Shown here: one piece after another, positions 18,014-25,765 of the stretch
Layout: each line of letters starts with the position of its first letter
How positions within the stretch are numbered: position 1 is the first letter of the stretch
Assembly (NCBI RefSeq): GCF_022095615.2
Contig: NZ_CP155559.1
Coordinates: forward strand, 369,501-433,500
Source: Bacillus thuringiensis
GTDB lineage: Bacteria; Bacillota; Bacilli; Bacillales; Bacillaceae_G
Direction: 5' to 3'
DNA: 64,000 bases
Program-made: the position numbers and the translations under genes
Notes under the pieces: model-generated
Told to the model about the DNA's origin: nothing
Databases searched by the model: none
The model's input: only the letters and a program-made list of their open reading frames with translations

Positions 18014-18040
18014 ATTATTAGTAGCTGAGGAGTGACACGA

Positions 18041-19090
18041 ATGAATCAAGAAGAATTGTTTGATGTAACTGTGATAGGCGGAGGACCTGCAGGGCTTTAT
18101 TCAGCTTTTTATAGTGGACTAAGAGAGATGAAAACGAAAATAATAGAATTTCAACCACAGTTAGGTGGTAAAATACATGTTTATCCAGAAAAAATGATTT
18201 GGGATATTGGCGGATTGTTACCAGTTACTGGTGAGAAATTAATTGAGCAACTTGTGCAACAAGGATTAACATTCCAGCCAGAAGTTGTATTGAATACAAA
18301 AATAGAATCAATTATTCGTAATCAAGATGGGATTTTTACATTAAAAACAAGCTCTGGGGAAGAACATTTTTCAAAAACAGTGATCGTCGCAACTGGGAGT
18401 GGTATATTGAATCCACAAAAGTTGTCGATTGAAGGTGCGGAGAGATTTGAAGTCTCGAATTTAAATTATACAGTTAAATCGTTAAAACGTTTCAAAGATA
18501 AAACGGTAATTATTTCAGGTGGAGGGAACTCTGCAATTGATTGGGCAAATGAATTAGAACCAATCGCGAAAAAAGTGTACTTAACATATAGAAAAGAAGA
18601 ATTATCTGGTCACGAAGCACAAGTAAAACAACTTATGAATAGTTCAGCAAAATGTTTCTTTAATACATCGATTACAAAATTAATTGCTGGTGATAACCAT
18701 GAAGCGATTGAATATGTAGAATTAACAAACCATGAAACGGGAGAGATTTCTCAGTTATCTATCGAAGAAGTTATTATTAATCATGGATATGAACGTGACA
18801 TTACATTATTGGAAAATAGTGAGCTAGATGTCGCAATTGTAGATAATTACTTTATTGCAGGGAATGCGAATAGTGAGTCCTCTGTAGATGGATTATATGC
18901 TGCGGGAGATATTTTAAAGCATGAAGGGAAATTACATTTAATTGCAGGAGCGTTCCAAGATGCTGGAAATGCTGTAAATAAAGCGAAACAATTTATTCAA
19001 CCAGATGCAAGTGAGTATGGAATGGTTTCGTCGCATAATGAAGTATTTAAGAAGAGAAATCGTGAATTGATCAAGCAGATGATGAAATAA
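18041..19090 (+). CDS. Ferredoxin/flavodoxin-NADP+ reductase, thioredoxin-reductase-like (YumC type)
   Basis: A 349-residue FAD/NADPH flavoprotein of the TrxB-like FNR family. GGGPAGLYSAFYSG binds FAD, GGGNSAIDWANEL binds NADPH, and GLYAAGDIL near residue 285 is the second FAD motif. It lacks the CxxC pair of thioredoxin reductase. It moves electrons between NADPH and ferredoxin or flavodoxin. GAGGAG at 18027-18032 is eight bases before ATG 18041; the GTG at 18032 is inside that site. B. cereus has several FNR paralogues; this one sits next to iron uptake genes with its own Fur box, which suggests a role in iron release from siderophores or in sparing iron (inference). Confidence 0.9.
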   Translation: MNQEELFDVTVIGGGPAGLYSAFYSGLREMKTKIIEFQPQLGGKIHVYPEKMIWDIGGLLPVTGEKLIEQLVQQGLTFQPEVVLNTKIESIIRNQDGIFTLKTSSGEEHFSKTVIVATGSGILNPQKLSIEGAERFEVSNLNYTVKSLKRFKDKTVIISGGGNSAIDWANELEPIAKKVYLTYRKEELSGHEAQVKQLMNSSAKCFFNTSITKLIAGDNHEAIEYVELTNHETGEISQLSIEEVIINHGYERDITLLENSELDVAIVDNYFIAGNANSESSVDGLYAAGDILKHEGKLHLIAGAFQDAGNAVNKAKQFIQPDASEYGMVSSHNEVFKKRNRELIKQMMK

Positions 19091-19106
19091 TAAAAAAACA
19101 AGTATA

Positions 19107-19156
19107 CCCCCATTTACTTCTCTATTCGAGTGATAAGAGAGGCAAATGGGGGTTTT
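19107..19156. terminator. Terminator after the FNR gene
   Basis: CCCCCATTT pairs with AAATGGGGG, with an inner CTTCTCT/AGAGAGG helix; T's follow on the plus strand. Confidence 0.8.
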
Positions 19157-19285
19157 CCTGTTTACTATATTTTCAATCATTATAATGACACCGGTTTCAT
19201 CAGTTCATGTAATATGAACGTTTTATTTGTAAATCTTCCTAGAAAACAATGAATCTATGTTTTGCTGACGCAGAACAGTATTACA

Positions 19286-19654
19286 TTATGCTGTCCCTTT
19301 AGCTCGTTCGTTAGGAAATGGCATATTTAATATAGACGCAATGTACTGTTTTCCATGCATTCGAGCTAATGATTCTAATATTTGACGGACGCGTTTTGTA
19401 AGATGTCCTTGTCCCTTTATAGCTTCACAATATGCATCATAGAAAGCGTATTTAGCCCAAAGGAAATCATCTTGTTGGAATAAAAAATGATTTTTGTACC
19501 ATTCCCCAATTGTATGGTAACAATTGTTTTCATGTATTACTGAGCTTTGAGAAAGAATACGATCAGATAAAGATGTAGTTAAATGAGAAATTGTGTTTTC
19601 TGTTTCAACCTGTAATGTTTTTTCTAACATTGTAATGATGTGACGAGTAGCCAT
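19286..19654 (-). CDS. Uncharacterised 122-residue helical protein
   Basis: I do not recognise the family. The start has an AAAGGAGAG site at the usual distance. The sequence is mainly helical and rich in His, Tyr and Phe (NNCYHTIGEWYKNHFLFQQDDFLWAKYAFYD is clearly not random), with no signal or membrane segment. It stands alone between the FNR terminator and a divergent small regulator gene. Function unknown. Confidence 0.65.
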   Translation of the reverse strand: MATRHIITMLEKTLQVETENTISHLTTSLSDRILSQSSVIHENNCYHTIGEWYKNHFLFQQDDFLWAKYAFYDAYCEAIKGQGHLTKRVRQILESLARMHGKQYIASILNMPFPNERAKGTA

Positions 19655-19842
19655 ATGTTAACTCTCCTTTGTGTAAATGGGTAATACCATTCTATATTTA
19701 AAAAATCCTTACTATATTATTATACAATATATGGAATGCATCCACCTTCTTTTTAAATTGCATTTACAAAATCTTTTTTATTTGTTTACAAAAATAAAGT
19801 AAGATACAGTATATAGGAAAAAACAATAAAGGAATGAACGCG

Positions 19843-20073
19843 TTGTATATAACAGTAGAAGAAGCTGCGGAGTATTTGAATTTACCAAAGTCGTATATTG
19901 AAGAGCTAATTCAGAAAAAGCAAATTCGTGCTCTATTCGATGGAGAGCAATATTTATTAAATAAAGAACAATTCAATACACATTTAGAACAAATGGAGAA
20001 ATATAAGCAATTAGTGGAAGAAATATTGAACGAACCAATTCCAGAAGATATGGATGTTAAAGACGAAGATTAA
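19843..20073 (+). CDS. Small excisionase-family (MerR-like helix-turn-helix) DNA-binding protein
   Basis: A 76-residue protein whose first 50 residues (YITVEEAAEYLNLPKSYIEELIQ then LLNKEQFNTHLE) match the HTH_17/excisionase domain: a MerR-like winged helix that reads short DNA sites. The C-terminus is acidic. ATG at 19834 abuts the AAAGGA ribosome site, so TTG at 19843, nine bases downstream of it, is the likely start. No integrase or mobile element is near, so a stand-alone regulatory role is more likely than excision. Confidence 0.75.
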   Translation: MYITVEEAAEYLNLPKSYIEELIQKKQIRALFDGEQYLLNKEQFNTHLEQMEKYKQLVEEILNEPIPEDMDVKDED

Positions 20074-20081
20074 ACTATAGG

Positions 20082-20131
20082 AAATCCCGTATGAAGATAT
20101 GCAGAAATGTATCTTCATACGGGATTTTTTT
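20082..20131 (+). terminator. Terminator after the small HTH gene
   Basis: AAATCCCGTATGAAGATA pairs with TATCTTCATACGGGATTT and is followed by T's. Confidence 0.9.
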
Positions 20132-20242
20132 GTCTCAAAATATCAAAACTTTAAGGGGAATTTAGGGTTTTTCGGGAGTTTGATAGGTAATAGTCTACCA
20201 TGTTAAAAGCATATTTTTTTCTAGCTAGGACAAACATAGAGA

Positions 20243-20269
20243 ACGTAACCTGTACAGATACATATACTA
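20243..20269 (+). promoter_or_regulatory. Candidate sigma-K promoter of the coat-protein operon
   Basis: CATATACTA at 20261-20269 fits the sigma-K -10 (CATANNNTA) exactly, with the AC of a -35 element 16 bases upstream at 20243-20244. This suits late mother-cell expression of a spore coat gene. Confidence 0.6.
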
Positions 20270-20309
20270 TCAGTGCAAAAGCTTATAAATTAATGGAAGG
20301 GGTTTTCTC

Positions 20310-20807
20310 GTGAGTTTATTTCATTGTGATTTTCTGAAAGATTTAATTGGATCTTTTGTAAGAGTAAACAGGGGTGGTCCAGAATCTCAAAAAGGGACAA
20401 TAGTCGCAGTATGTTCAGATTACTTTGTATTGAAGAATGAAAAAGGAGAGCTCTATTACTATCAGATTCGTCATCTGAAAAGTGTTACAAAAAATGCGAA
20501 AGATTGTAAAGCAGATGATTGCGGATGGTTTGAATGTGAATGTGAAGATGACTTTGAAAAGCTACTTCAAAGCTTCAAATATCGCTGGGTGAAAATTAAT
20601 CGTGGTGGTCCAGAGAAAGTTGAAGGTATTTTACAAGATGTTTCTTGTGAATTCGTGACATTAATTGTAAAAGAAGAAGTTATATTAGTTGCAGTATCCC
20701 ATATTAAGAGTGTCACAGTAGAGTGCGGAGAGAGCGAAGAAAGTAATAGTGAAAGCACTTGTTCAGGTCGAGATCGCGCACAAAGACAATCAAGTAGAGG
20801 AAGATAA
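20310..20807 (+). CDS. cotB: CotB-like spore coat protein (DUF2642), first copy
   Basis: 165 residues with two tandem copies of the CotB/DUF2642 module: residues 10-60 (GSFVRVNRGGPESQKGTIVAV to YYYQIRHLKSV) and 90-142 (YRWVKINRGGPEKVEGILQDV to VSHIKSVTV). RGGPES followed by the closing HxKS motif is the same pattern as B. subtilis CotB. The long Ser/Lys-rich C-terminal tail that CotH phosphorylates in B. subtilis is missing; only about 20 Ser/Arg-rich residues remain. A Cys/Asp-rich linker joins the modules. It is first in an operon with the next gene behind a sigma-K-like promoter, so an outer coat protein is expected. Confidence 0.85.
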   Translation: MSLFHCDFLKDLIGSFVRVNRGGPESQKGTIVAVCSDYFVLKNEKGELYYYQIRHLKSVTKNAKDCKADDCGWFECECEDDFEKLLQSFKYRWVKINRGGPEKVEGILQDVSCEFVTLIVKEEVILVAVSHIKSVTVECGESEESNSESTCSGRDRAQRQSSRGR

Positions 20808-20827
20808 TAAGAAAGGAGGATATAAAT

Positions 20828-21277
20828 TTGGAGAGTGTATTATGTTGTGAGCAAATTAAGTGCTTAGTCGGTGAGACTGTGAAAGTAAATCTGCGTGGAC
20901 CAGAGAGTCGAGTGGGGGTACTTGTATCGTTAGGAAGAGATTACCTCACATTACAACTTCCTCTTGGTGAATTAGTATATTACCAATTGAAGCACGTGAA
21001 GAGTCTAGTTAAGAAAGTGAAAGAAAGTAAATGTGGCGATTGCTATGTTTCATGTTTCTGCTCTGATGATGATACTTTTGTCGATGTATTACGTGACTTG
21101 AAGTATAAGTGGGTAAAGATTAATCGTGGCGGCCCAGAGTGTGTGGAAGGTTTATTAAGTGAAGTGCATGAAGAATGTATTACGCTAGTAAACGGTGATG
21201 AAGTCATTTATATCATTAATTATCATATTAAGAGTGTGAGTCAAGTAGTGAAATGTAAAAAGAATGAAGATGAATAA
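20828..21277 (+). CDS. CotB-like spore coat protein (DUF2642), second copy
   Basis: 149 residues, paralogous along its length to the preceding protein: GETVKVNLRGPESRVGVLVSL to YYQLKHVKSL, a Cys-rich linker (CGDCYVSCFCSDDD), then YKWVKINRGGPECVEGLLSEV to NYHIKSVSQ. It uses TTG at 20828 with an AAGGAGG site, 20 bases after the previous stop, so both are on one mRNA. The many cysteines in the linker could support disulphide cross-linking in the coat (inference). Confidence 0.84.
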   Translation: MESVLCCEQIKCLVGETVKVNLRGPESRVGVLVSLGRDYLTLQLPLGELVYYQLKHVKSLVKKVKESKCGDCYVSCFCSDDDTFVDVLRDLKYKWVKINRGGPECVEGLLSEVHEECITLVNGDEVIYIINYHIKSVSQVVKCKKNEDE

Positions 21278-21438
21278 TGTTTAATAAATAAGAGGGGCAT
21301 TATGAGGGAAAGAGAAGAACAATTTCTTATTTCGATAGTATGAAAAGGAATTACTTACTATTAAGACAGAACATTGCCCTGATTATTTTTTTAAAATGGA
21401 AGATAGTAAAGTTGAAATTCATAGGAAGGAGGATATAG

Positions 21439-22107
21439 ATGAATGAGTTAAACAAAAGTATTGGAGAAAATATATATATTAAATTAATCGGTGAAAAAAG
21501 GTTTAAAGGTGTATTAATAGACGTAGGGAATGATATTGTTGTTCTTTACAATGGACAAGACTACGTATATATATCTTTATACCATGTACAATATTATAAA
21601 TTTTTAAGACCATATGATGAAGAAATATCAAAACCAGATGTTGATTCTGTAATTAAGAGAGAATCACCTTCCATTTCTTTGAGAAAAGTATTAAGTACTT
21701 CTAAAGGAATTTTTACAGAAGTTTATGTAGCAGGAAATGCTCCAATACATGGTTATGTTACAAGTGTAATGAACGATTATATTGTTTTTTATAGTCCAGT
21801 TTATAAAACAGTATATATATCTTTAAAGCATTTAAAATGGTTAATTCCGTATAAAGAAAATCAAGTTCCTTATGCCCTCAATAAAAATGAACTCCCCGTG
21901 AATCCGCTAAATATTACGTTAGCTAGAACGTTTGAAGAACAGCTTATTAAAATGGCTGGGAAAATTATGGTGTTCGATTTAGGTGAGGAATCTAATAAAA
22001 TCGGAAAGATGGCGAAGATTGATGAGGGGCATATTGAAATATTAAAAGCACGTGATGCAAAAATGTATGTAAATATTCAACATGTAAAATCTGTCCATTG
22101 TCCGTAG
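21439..22107 (+). CDS. Three-module DUF2642/CotB-related protein
   Basis: 222 residues carrying three diverged copies of the module, at about 5-55 (ENIYIKLIGEKRFKGVLIDV to VYISLYHVQY), 85-135 (SLRKVLSTSKGIF to VYISLKHLKW) and 165-222 (AGKIMVFDLG to MYVNIQHVKS). The RGGPES signature is lost but the YxSLxHxK ending persists. AAGGAGG stands before the ATG. A 160-base gap separates it from the second CotB copy, so it may have its own promoter; the gap holds no clean promoter motif. It is probably another coat-associated protein. Confidence 0.75.
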   Translation: MNELNKSIGENIYIKLIGEKRFKGVLIDVGNDIVVLYNGQDYVYISLYHVQYYKFLRPYDEEISKPDVDSVIKRESPSISLRKVLSTSKGIFTEVYVAGNAPIHGYVTSVMNDYIVFYSPVYKTVYISLKHLKWLIPYKENQVPYALNKNELPVNPLNITLARTFEEQLIKMAGKIMVFDLGEESNKIGKMAKIDEGHIEILKARDAKMYVNIQHVKSVHCP

Positions 22108-22121
22108 AGTAGACTAGTTGA

Positions 22122-22168
22122 AAGGCTGGCTTTTTCTTTTATATATGCAAAAGAAAAGGTCGAGCCTA
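22122..22168 (+). terminator. Terminator after the coat cluster
   Basis: AGGCT with an inner TTTTCTTTT arm pairs with AAAAGAAAA and AGCCT, followed by a T-rich stretch. Confidence 0.7.
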
Positions 22169-22263
22169 TTTATTTAGTTTGATTTGGATGTGAGGGGAAA
22201 AATGAATTGAATATAATTGTGTTAGTTGTATCTATGAAGAGCTAATCTTGTGCAAAATTATAA

Positions 22264-22397
22264 AATGAAACTTTAATCAGTGGGGGGCATCTCTCACCGA
22301 TAGGGTTTTTACGGGCAGTTGATCCTTTGCCTAACTTTTTTGCTTTCGCTGGATTTTGAGTTTTGGGTCTTACTGCCCAGCAAATAGCGGGATAAAA
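22264..22397. repeat. Structured intergenic repeat, copy A (bcr-like)
   Basis: The block ends with a motif starting TTACTGCCCA and ending AAATAGCGGGATAAAAA, which recurs at 33516-33543. ACGGGCAGT at 22311-22319 pairs with ACTGCCCAG at 22372-22380. It is non-coding and lies just upstream of the homospermidine-synthase-like gene. It resembles the short dispersed bcr elements of the B. cereus group, but I cannot assign a named family. Confidence 0.5.
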
Positions 22398-22482
22398 AAT
22401 ATGTACGAGCTATCTTTTGATATATTCAATTTATTTTTTGGAGGGAGAACTGTTCAACTACTATATTAAAGGGGTTTTGTTG

Positions 22483-23748
22483 GTGGAACAGTTTTCAAAT
22501 TCGTTATCGATTACATTACTTGGTAGTGCTGGTGGAGCAGCAAAAGCAGTTTTAGCAATTTTAAATCAAGCGATAGTAAATGAAAAAGACCTGATTTATG
22601 AAACGATAAAGAATGTTCAATTTCATTTGGTTGATATAAAACAAAAAGATAGGACTTATTACGATGAGTTGTTTCCAAATTTGAAAGATCAATTGTTTTT
22701 ATATGAAATTGATCTTCAAGATGTAGTGAAATTCAAACAACATTTGAAAGAAAAAAGCACGAGTGTTGTTATTGATGTTTCGGGGGCAGATACGATCAGA
22801 GTGTTAAGCTGTTGTAATGAACTTGGAATTTGTTATATTAATTCAGCTTTGGAAAATGAGGCAGTAGATCAGGACGATAGTTTAATCGGTTTTCAGCTTA
22901 CGGAAAGATATACGAGATTTGAGAAGGAAAAAGAGAAATTTACAAATACAAAAGCAATTATAGGCTCAGGTATGAATCCAGGTGTTGTTCAATGGATGGT
23001 TGTTGAACTTATGAAGGAACGCCCGAATGAAAAGCCAAGAGCATGCTATATAGTAGAACATGATACGTCATTTTTGAATGATACAGCACTTATAAAGCCT
23101 GATACACTTTATGCTTCATGGGCAGTAGAGCGATTTCTAGATGAAGCGATATGGAGTTATCCGATGTATATGAGTCATCATCGTCCTCTTTACTTTTATG
23201 AAGATGTATATGCTTCAGAGTATAAAGTAAAGTTGGGAGAGAAAGAGTTTTATGGTTGTTTAATGCCACATGAGGAAGTTTTAATTTTAGGGAAAAACTT
23301 TAATATGGAAGTTGGGTTTCTTTACCGAATTAACGAGTATACAACAAATATAATTAGACAGAATTTAGATAAGGTAGAAGAACTATGGAACTGGAATCGT
23401 AAAGTATTTAATCCAGCCGAAGAAGAGATTGCGGGCGAGGATCTAGTCGGTGTATTACTCGTTTATGAAAATAGGGAGACATATATGTATAATGTGATGA
23501 ATAGTAGCCAAGTTTTTCATAAATATAAAACGAATGCGACTTACTTCCAAGTAGGATGTGGAATTTATGCTGGCTTGTGTAGTTTACTGTTCGATAACTT
23601 TAAACAAGGTGCCTATTATGTAGAGGAATTATTATTAAATACAGAAAGTAAGTACGGAGAATATTTGAATTTATATATGAAGGATTTTGTGGTGGGGGAA
23701 AATGATTTTACGGATGGATTGCTACATGATCGGGTAAGATGGATATAA
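22483..23748 (+). CDS. Homospermidine synthase-like / saccharopine dehydrogenase superfamily protein
   Basis: A 421-residue protein with an N-terminal Rossmann fold (ITLLGSAGGAAKAVLAIL), SVVIDVSGADT after the fourth strand, and GSGMNPGVVQWMVVELM near residue 165, all typical of bacterial homospermidine synthase and its saccharopine-dehydrogenase relatives. The expected reaction is NAD-dependent aminobutyl transfer from putrescine or spermidine, but substrate residues cannot be checked here. The open frame reaches back to 22417; AAAGGGG at 22468-22474 favours GTG 22483 (eight bases) over TTG 22480. It appears monocistronic. Confidence 0.65.
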   Translation: MEQFSNSLSITLLGSAGGAAKAVLAILNQAIVNEKDLIYETIKNVQFHLVDIKQKDRTYYDELFPNLKDQLFLYEIDLQDVVKFKQHLKEKSTSVVIDVSGADTIRVLSCCNELGICYINSALENEAVDQDDSLIGFQLTERYTRFEKEKEKFTNTKAIIGSGMNPGVVQWMVVELMKERPNEKPRACYIVEHDTSFLNDTALIKPDTLYASWAVERFLDEAIWSYPMYMSHHRPLYFYEDVYASEYKVKLGEKEFYGCLMPHEEVLILGKNFNMEVGFLYRINEYTTNIIRQNLDKVEELWNWNRKVFNPAEEEIAGEDLVGVLLVYENRETYMYNVMNSSQVFHKYKTNATYFQVGCGIYAGLCSLLFDNFKQGAYYVEELLLNTESKYGEYLNLYMKDFVVGENDFTDGLLHDRVRWI

Positions 23749-23755
23749 GTTGTGA

Positions 23756-23788
23756 CGAAAAGGGAGGGGGAAATTTCCTTCCTTTTCG
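23756..23788 (+). terminator. Hairpin after the homospermidine-synthase-like gene
   Basis: CGAAAAGG and inner GG pair with CC and CCTTTTCG. The T run is short, so termination may be weak. Confidence 0.5.
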
Positions 23789-23885
23789 CGTTATAAGGTT
23801 ACATATTGTTCTGAAAGTAATTTCATACTTATAATTTAATGAGATAATATGTAGAGTTTTTGTATGGATCATGAGGAGTATTTAT

Positions 23886-24472
23886 ATGAACAAATTTAAA
23901 AACTTAATTTATGAGAAAAGAGAAGCTTTAAAAGTATTTAAAAAAATTAACGGATTTGCTAGGAAAACCGAAACCAACGAATTATGAATGGTGTAATATA
24001 CAGGAAATCCTTTTATATGTTGTACAGCTAATGGAAAGTTATGCAGCGCAATATAGAGTGAGATTTCATTTGCAAGTAGATGGGAATCTACCGGTTATAA
24101 ATAGTGATGATAAACAATTAAAACAAGTGTTATTAAATATTATTAAAAACGGAATAGAATCAATGCCAGAAGGTGGAGATATTCATATCTGTACATATCA
24201 AAAAACTGAAGGGCATTTATGTATTTCTGTTGAAGACCAAGGCTTTGGTTATAGAGAAGGAGAAGTTAGAGAAGATTGGAAAGGCTTTTTACACAACAAA
24301 GGAGAATGGTACGGGACTTGGATTAATGATTACATAGAAACTTATTAAGGAACATCAAGGAAGTATCGCAATTCAAAGTAATGTGGGAATAGGAACGAAA
24401 GTGGAGATTTTTTTACCAACAGTATCATGTGCTAGAGAAAATATTTTTCAGAAAAGTGTTCTTGTTGCGTAA
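23886..24472 (+). pseudogene. Remnant of a sporulation-type sensor histidine kinase (C-terminal HATPase part)
   Basis: The middle frame (from LGKPKPTNYEW, with LKQVLLNIIKNGIESMP as N-box and VEDQGFGY as G1-box) is a good HATPase_c. The next frame continues with EKIGKAFYTTKENGTGLGL, then a TAG, then KLIKEHQGSIAIQSNVGIG and VEIFLP to a TAA at 24472. At the 5' end LTDLLGKPKP is out of frame with an ATG at 23886 that has its own ribosome site (GAGGAG). At least two frameshifts and one internal stop break it, and the PAS and HisKA parts are gone. It looks like a decayed Kin-type orphan kinase. Confidence 0.85.
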
Positions 24473-24638
24473 ATATAAACATTTTATAAAATGTTTCAAG
24501 AAGGGTTTTTTTTATAAAACACTTCGTTTATAATGGAGGAAAATATCGACATGAGATTTATTATTCATGTTACGGTTCGGTAGTAGGGGTGCACACGCAT
24601 CCTTTTTTCTATGCAGATATGATGAAAGAGGTGGTATG

Positions 24639-25019
24639 ATGGAATTAACATTAAATTCGACTGTACGTTTACACACGATTCAATTTCGAAAAGAGCAAAA
24701 TAATTATATTGTAAAAGATACAATTACAGGAGAAAAATATGAAATGCCGCCACTTTGGATTGATGCATTGGCAATGATGCGTGACGGTTTTTCATTGGGG
24801 GAAATTGAGGAGAAATTAAAAGAAGAGTATCCGGTCGAAGAAATAAATATGTTAGCATTTACGAGGCAATTGTTAGAGCTAGAGCTTGTCGAAATGGTAG
24901 ATGGGGAAGAAATAGCATGTACAAAGAAGAAAGAGAAAGATTATTTAGCTTGGTTACGTCCTCGTGTTGAGCAATTCTTTCTTAGTTTAAATAGAAAAAA
25001 TAGAAGCAAAGGTCAATAA
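24639..25019 (+). CDS. Small PqqD-like (RRE-fold) protein, orphan
   Basis: 126 residues. Residues 5-90 (LNSTVRLHTIQF, YIVKDTITGEKYEMPPLWIDALAMMRDGFSLGEIEEKLKEEYP, LLELELVEMVDG) have the strand-strand-three-helix pattern of PqqD-like winged helices, the peptide-recognition fold (RRE) of RiPP enzymes. The C-terminus ends at LAWLRPRVEQFFLSL, where longer PqqD-M50 protease fusions continue into a membrane domain; here it stops after 15 basic residues. No radical-SAM enzyme or precursor peptide is adjacent. A frame opens at 24567, but GAGGTGG favours ATG 24639. Family assignment is from pattern only. Confidence 0.55.
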   Translation: MELTLNSTVRLHTIQFRKEQNNYIVKDTITGEKYEMPPLWIDALAMMRDGFSLGEIEEKLKEEYPVEEINMLAFTRQLLELELVEMVDGEEIACTKKKEKDYLAWLRPRVEQFFLSLNRKNRSKGQ

Positions 25020-25036
25020 ATGATCTTTGCTTTTTT
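25005..25036. terminator. Terminator after the PqqD-like gene
   Basis: AGCAAAGGTCA pairs with TGATCTTTGCT around AATAA, followed by T's. Confidence 0.85.
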
Positions 25037-25047
25037 GTATAGTTTGT

Positions 25048-25680
25048 TTAAAAAATTACAGCGAATGCCCTTGCAAAAGCACCGTCGCTATCTTTAATTT
25101 TTAAAGGTGCCGCTGAGAAAAAGAAACGTTTCGTATTAATGGCATCTAAGTTTGTTAAGTTTTCGATTAAATAAATATTATTCCCAAGTAGTATGTGATG
25201 AATCGGTGATGTTTCTGTTGTTACCTCATCAGGAGAGATGAAATCTAAACCGACAGATTTTACTTTTAATTGAACTAGTTCTTCAGCTAATTCTTCAGAA
25301 AGATAAAAAGCTTCTTTCTCATATGCTTCTGTGTTCCATTTAGTAGATAGATTGGAATGGAAAATGACAATATCCCCTTCTTTTATGTCAGCGTTGTGTA
25401 ATACTTCTCTAGGTAGTTTTCGTTCTTTTACATGAGTTACATCAATAAGAACAGCGTCGCCTACAAATTGATTTAGGGGTAATTGATCAATAGTCGTTGC
25501 ACCTGAAATGAAATGAGCAGGAGCATCACAATGTGTGCCAACATGAACAACAGAATGAAAGTCTGTAACTTGATAGCCTGCCTCTTCAACGCTTGTAATG
25601 GCTCCTAAATTGATTTTTGGTGTTCCAGGGAATTGGGACATGTTGTTTTCAAATGTTTGTGATAGGTCAATTACTTTCAC
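25048..25680 (-). CDS. Cyclase-family metal-dependent hydrolase (kynurenine-formamidase-like) under a SAM riboswitch
   Basis: 210 residues of the cyclase/KynB family. HVGTHCDAPAHF is the metal-binding HxGTHxDxPxH motif, and GLDFISPDEV and the terminal FSAAPLKIKDSDGAFARAFAV are typical. Family members hydrolyse formylkynurenine, isatin and other amides or lactones with Mn or Zn. GGAGGT eight bases before GTG at 25680 fixes the start (MKVIDLSQTF); the longer frame from 25722 would run through the terminator. A complete SAM-I riboswitch with terminator precedes it, so expression should rise when SAM is scarce. No tryptophan-catabolism genes are nearby; a role tied to methionine or SAM metabolism is inferred from regulation only. 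Confidence 0.83.
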   Translation of the reverse strand: MKVIDLSQTFENNMSQFPGTPKINLGAITSVEEAGYQVTDFHSVVHVGTHCDAPAHFISGATTIDQLPLNQFVGDAVLIDVTHVKERKLPREVLHNADIKEGDIVIFHSNLSTKWNTEAYEKEAFYLSEELAEELVQLKVKSVGLDFISPDEVTTETSPIHHILLGNNIYLIENLTNLDAINTKRFFFSAAPLKIKDSDGAFARAFAVIF

Positions 25681-25712
25681 TTTAAATACCTCCAATATAT
25701 GTTTTGAAATAA

Positions 25713-25748
25713 AAAAACTCACCTTTCATAATCAAGAAAGATGAGTTT
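25713..25748 (-). terminator. Riboswitch-controlled terminator before the cyclase gene
   Basis: On the minus strand AAAACTCATCTTTC pairs with GAAAGGTGAGTTTT and runs into seven T's. Its arm competes with the 3' side of the riboswitch P1 region. Confidence 0.85.
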
Positions 25749-25765
25749 TGCACACAATAGTTACG

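Noticed and set aside
17811..18035. Open frame of 74 codons between the divergent iron genes
   Set aside because: It runs through the promoter and both Fur boxes, has no ribosome site and low-complexity AT-rich composition.
19843..20073. Phage or integrative-element excisionase
   Set aside because: The domain fits, but no integrase, att repeats or phage genes are near; a stand-alone regulator is more likely.
21278..21438. Sigma-K promoter before the third DUF2642 gene
   Set aside because: The best -10 (GATAGTATG) misses the consensus and no good -35 pairs with it; not strong enough to call.
23956..24348. Intact 130-residue HATPase protein
   Set aside because: Its end is out of frame with clear homologous sequence on both sides; it is part of a frameshifted pseudogene.
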